From assembly GCA_965279135.1 (NCBI GenBank), contig OZ257133.1:2666001-2730000 (forward strand): a DNA stretch of 64,000 nucleotides. Direction: 5' to 3'. Numbering within the stretch: the first letter of the stretch is position 1; every line of letters starts with the position of its first letter. Below are positions 61,171 to 64,000 of this stretch, one piece after another. This DNA is from Croceimicrobium sp965279135 (GTDB taxonomy: Bacteria > Bacteroidota > Bacteroidia > Flavobacteriales > Schleiferiaceae). The position numbers and the translations under genes are program-made. A model generated the notes under the pieces. It was given only the letters and a program-made list of their open reading frames with translations. It had not been told where the DNA came from and did not search any database.

Positions 61171-61791
61171 ATGCATAAATTAACACTCTGCCTTCTCGCT
61201 CTGCTACTCAGTCTATCAAGTATTGCCCAACAAAATCAGGTTCAACCAAAACAAGAAATTGGATTAGCCTTTCGTGGTCTGGGTTCCTTTGGACTCATCT
61301 ATCGAGCTGGGAATGAAGAGGCCTTATGGCGGTTCAGACTCATGAACGCTTCGGCTTATTCCGATGACGAAGAATCGGATAGTATTGGTGCTACCAGTGA
61401 TGGTCTGGATATAGATTTCCTAATTGGTCGTGAATTTCGTCAGCCCCTCAATGATAAGTTCACCTTAAGATATGGAGTAGATATCGGAGCAGGAGTTGAT
61501 TTTGATCGCTCCACTAACCGCATTATCGAAGCAAGCTATTCCGTTGATAATTATTATCGGTCCGATCTGTATCGCGCCAATTTTAATTTGGTTTTTGGCG
61601 CCAACTATCAATTACATGAAAATCTAATTTTCGGCATGGAAATTCTACCTGGAGGCTCCTACACCTTTGGGGAAACCAAACGAAGAAATACTTACGGAAC
61701 TAATAATCGAGAATATGTAAGTGACGTCTCCAACTGGGATTTTGACTTAAGTCTCACCCGGGTCTTAATGACCTTGGCTTATCAATTCTAA
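61171..61791 (+). CDS. Small outer-membrane beta-barrel-like protein
   Basis: This 206-aa protein has a signal peptide (MHKLTLCLLALLLSLSSIAQ) and alternating strands such as EIGLAFRGLGSFGLIYRAG, FTLRYGVDIGAGVDF, ANFNLVFGANYQLHENLIFG and a last strand TRVLMTLAYQF ending in Phe, the usual barrel C-terminal signal. An 8-stranded barrel is plausible. Function unknown; its upstream region shares an operator-like site with the heme operon. Confidence 0.75.
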   Translation: MHKLTLCLLALLLSLSSIAQQNQVQPKQEIGLAFRGLGSFGLIYRAGNEEALWRFRLMNASAYSDDEESDSIGATSDGLDIDFLIGREFRQPLNDKFTLRYGVDIGAGVDFDRSTNRIIEASYSVDNYYRSDLYRANFNLVFGANYQLHENLIFGMEILPGGSYTFGETKRRNTYGTNNREYVSDVSNWDFDLSLTRVLMTLAYQF

Positions 61792-61810
61792 ACTTAGGAT
61801 TACACCCATA

Positions 61811-61847
61811 AATAAAAAACCCTTCCATTTCCGGAGGGGTTTTTTAT
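61811..61847. terminator. Bidirectional terminator
   Basis: AAAAAACCCTTCC / GGAGGGGTTTTTT stem (one G-U pair) around a short loop, with A- and T-runs on both sides, between convergent genes. Confidence 0.88.
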
Positions 61848-61865
61848 TCCCGAAAGCTTCAAATA

Positions 61866-62447
61866 TTACCGAGCATCACGATTAATAAAGAGATCATCGA
61901 TATCTTTTGGTGGATTCAGTTTCAATTTTTCAAGCTCCTTATCCACCTTGCTTAAATCTTGTCGCCATACCTTTCCATCTGAAGTTCGCACTGTTGTAAT
62001 GGCTATCGCCGCCATATAAAATCCTTCGGCCTGCCATCTTTCCAAACTATTCCAAAAGGTTCGATCCAAAGCGATCGTTTGACCCACATCAAATCGTCGC
62101 ACACTACGATGCTGTAGCATCTCCATGAAATTGCCAAAAACATCGAAGAGATAAATTCTCATCTCCCAGGCTTCTATATTCTCCTTGGCCTTAATCAATC
62201 CAACCGCCTTATAATAGAGCCCGGGATCACTATAAATGGGGCGCACACTAATCTGCATCGGACGCAAAGGACAAGTGCTATCCTGAAACAAAACCATCTG
62301 CCTTTTTAAGTTGGTATTCTTATTTAAGGCCTCCTTCCACCCCCTTTTAATGAGCATTGAGCGATCCTCTTGATACTCTAAAGTGATTTGCGATTGAAGA
62401 CTAAAGCTGAAAAGAAAGAGGCCGAAGAAGATAATGGATCGCAACAT
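61866..62447 (-). CDS. Hypothetical secreted protein
   Basis: This 193-aa protein has a signal peptide (MLRSIIFFGLFLFSFSLQSQ) and a mature domain with CPLRPMQISVRPIYSD, WEMRIYLFDVFGNFMEML and RTSDGKVWRQDLSKVDKELE. No family recognised. 277 bases of AT-rich DNA with no supported gene separate it from the next gene. Confidence 0.72.
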   Translation of the reverse strand: MLRSIIFFGLFLFSFSLQSQITLEYQEDRSMLIKRGWKEALNKNTNLKRQMVLFQDSTCPLRPMQISVRPIYSDPGLYYKAVGLIKAKENIEAWEMRIYLFDVFGNFMEMLQHRSVRRFDVGQTIALDRTFWNSLERWQAEGFYMAAIAITTVRTSDGKVWRQDLSKVDKELEKLKLNPPKDIDDLFINRDAR

Positions 62448-62724
62448 AGGTTTTCATTGAAAGAGTTGCGATGTAGGGAGCAAGATTTGTGCCTTAATGG
62501 CATCTTATAAAAGACCTATTTAAAACGAAAGTGTTGGGTATCATCCTAAGCTCCAAGCTTTTTAGAGTTCTTGGTTATAGTTGCACATCTATTATTATCG
62601 CATCCTGACCAATGAAAGACCTATATAGCGCGTAGGTAAAATAGAAAATCGACCGATTGGTGTTAATTTTTGAAGTGTCTATATAGAGGGCATACACTAT
62701 AACCGTTGTTGGGGCATCCTTTCT
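62448..62724. other. Intergenic region without recognised features
   Basis: No open frame of note, no clear hairpin terminator for the propeller gene and no exact TAnnTTTG toward the 193-aa gene (closest is minus-strand TACATCGC). Confidence 0.5.
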
Positions 62725-63996
62725 TTATTCTTTCATTTTAATTACTCCTGCAAAAGTCGCAGCCCAAATGATTCCGTTTTTGTCCTTAGCTAACTTCATA
62801 ACATGAATGCTTGGGACTTCGGAATTTTCGGGTGTATAGATTTCCCATTTATCACTCTCTAAATCGTAACGAATAAGTCCTACACTATTTAATGCAATCC
62901 ATAAAACTCCATTCTCTTCATCAAGTAAGAAATTATTTATATCGTTCTTAGTAAATAGTTCAGAACTCCTGGGTCTAATTGAAGCCCATTCACCATTTGG
63001 TTTTAGAAGCCACATGCCTGATTTTGTCTTGTCCTCACTGTAAAGGTCGAACCAAAAGTTACCCTTGCTATCTTCAAACACTTGCGAGATTGCCCCTTCT
63101 TTTAATGGTGAGTCAGATTCATTAAACTTAATGGTTTGGTCTTTGTCAATCCTGATATTACCGTCAAATGTTCCAATCCACAAGCGGTCTTGACTGTCAA
63201 CATAAACACCGGATACTTTATTGGAAGGTAGCTCTGAATTAGAGGTGTCAATTACACTCCAATTGTCCCCATCGTACATGGCTAAACCACGCCATGAAGT
63301 CAGATAAACATTATTTAAATTATCAGAGTGGATTTTCCTCGGCCACACAATAGGTGAATTGATTGAATCGTAAACAGTCCATTCACTACCGTCAAATTTA
63401 TAGGCCTCCCAACCAGCTGATAACCAAATATTTCCTTTACCATCTATTGCAGCTTCTCTTATCGGAGAAGCTATGTTTTGATTGTACTTGACCGGCCTTA
63501 TAGCTGAATTTGTAACTCCAAAAACCTCCATTTCCTCATCAGTCAGCTTTACAAGTCCATTATCTGTGCCAATCCATAAGTGGTCATCAGTAGATACCAC
63601 CGCTCTAGTCATATCCCAAGGAAGGCTTGAATTTGACTGTGTTATTACAGTCCATTGAACTGAAAGGTCTTTTTCCTTTGAGCCTTTAACATCTGGTGTT
63701 CCAACTGATCTGAAATTCGTGTTATTCTTAAAGTCAAATTGAACCCTCCTAATTCCAAATTTCCCATCGTGAAAAATGAGTACTAGAGAAACTGAAGCAT
63801 TTTGAGCTTTATTGTCTTCCTTGGAAGGAGTCCATTTAGACATTGAATTAATGGCGTCTTGTAAATCAAGTTTTTTAGAAGTAACATTCGTCCCGTTCTC
63901 AGAGCTTAAAAGACATGCATGACCTAATGTGTCGACCAGTATTTGAACTCTTATTAAACCATTTAATTTTTTTAAGCGCCTTTCGGTTAAAACCAT
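62725..63996 (-). CDS. Seven-bladed regulator-type beta-propeller protein with TonB-C-like N-terminus
   Basis: 423 aa. Residues about 1-95 (LNGLIRVQILVDTLGHACL and later LVLIFHDGKFGIRRVQFDF) resemble the TonB C-terminal/energy-transducer fold. From about 108 on, seven two-component-regulator-type propeller blades occur: LWIGTDNGLVKL, IWLSAGWEAYKF, VYLTSWRGLAMY, LWIGTFDGNIRI, NFWFDLYSEDK, LWIALNSVGLIRY and IIWAATFAGVIKM. No kinase or DNA-binding output follows. There is no signal peptide, and an in-frame TAG lies directly before the ATG, so the N-terminus may be truncated or the gene may be disrupted upstream. Confidence 0.7.
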   Translation of the reverse strand: MVLTERRLKKLNGLIRVQILVDTLGHACLLSSENGTNVTSKKLDLQDAINSMSKWTPSKEDNKAQNASVSLVLIFHDGKFGIRRVQFDFKNNTNFRSVGTPDVKGSKEKDLSVQWTVITQSNSSLPWDMTRAVVSTDDHLWIGTDNGLVKLTDEEMEVFGVTNSAIRPVKYNQNIASPIREAAIDGKGNIWLSAGWEAYKFDGSEWTVYDSINSPIVWPRKIHSDNLNNVYLTSWRGLAMYDGDNWSVIDTSNSELPSNKVSGVYVDSQDRLWIGTFDGNIRIDKDQTIKFNESDSPLKEGAISQVFEDSKGNFWFDLYSEDKTKSGMWLLKPNGEWASIRPRSSELFTKNDINNFLLDEENGVLWIALNSVGLIRYDLESDKWEIYTPENSEVPSIHVMKLAKDKNGIIWAATFAGVIKMKE

Positions 63997-64000
63997 CTAA

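Noticed and set aside
1..64000. tRNA, rRNA, tmRNA, insertion sequences, prophage or integrase genes
   Set aside because: I looked in the intergenic gaps and saw no cloverleaf, transposase or integrase signature; short or degenerate ones could be missed by eye.

Overview
The window is chromosomal DNA of a Bacteroidota bacterium, most likely in the Flavobacteriales. The evidence is five secreted proteins with type IX secretion (T9SS) C-terminal sorting domains (YPNP-type tails), TonB-dependent receptors with carboxypeptidase-regulatory-like N-termini, HmuY-type lipoproteins, Bacteroidota-only families (DUF4296, and probably DUF6607, DUF6132 and DUF6686), and many promoters with the Bacteroidota -7 box TAnnTTTG. 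Shine-Dalgarno sequences are not obvious. Several TTG 'starts' fall inside -7 boxes, so starts were moved downstream where the sequence supports it. I see no tRNA or rRNA gene, CRISPR array, insertion sequence or prophage.

Layout. 1-2953: end of sdhC, then sdhA and sdhB. 2954-3564: non-coding tandem repeat. 3565-7941: a lipoprotein, a rhomboid-TPR membrane protease, a membrane protein, a NUC1-type nuclease and two related small secreted proteins. 8104-10552: polyprenol-phosphate mannosyltransferase, dihydroorotase and a DUF4296 lipoprotein. 10643-15381: an SDR epimerase, tyrS, a secreted protein, a LuxE-like enzyme and a lipoprotein. 15378-27544: a candidate phosphate-acquisition locus. It holds a Na/Pi cotransporter, a 1356-aa surface protein, a TonB receptor and a beta-helix lipoprotein, divergent from a PhoB/PhoR-like two-component pair. 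The gap between the two arms carries seven TTAAG elements in 11-bp-spaced sets, which looks like a Pho box array.

27525-34417 is housekeeping: a glycosyltransferase, trmB, an alkyltransferase-like protein, rsmI, then frr, pyrH, tsf, rpsB, rpsI and rplM on the minus strand. 34629-41579 holds a secreted M43-type metalloprotease, polA, a membrane metallophosphoesterase and a lipoprotein. 41584-47528 is a minus-strand heme/iron uptake operon: a DUF6607-like protein, a T9SS HmuY-like protein, a TonB receptor, a HmuY lipoprotein and a small CxxC protein. Its promoter is flanked by inverted repeats, and one 24-bp stretch recurs (22/24 identical) upstream of the gene at 61171.

47703-52656 holds an SDR threonine dehydrogenase divergent from an Nramp-like transporter, a sorbosone-dehydrogenase-like lipoprotein, a translationally coupled trio (DUF6132-like, rhodanese, and a 54-aa membrane protein), and an NTF2-like secreted protein. 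52719-60806 encodes a 2695-aa modular T9SS surface protein (FnIII/MAM array plus PKD). The window ends with a small beta-barrel-like protein, a secreted protein of unknown function and a seven-blade propeller protein with a TonB-C-like N-terminus.

The clearest systems are the phosphate-type locus with its operator array and the heme operon with two differently anchored HmuY proteins.
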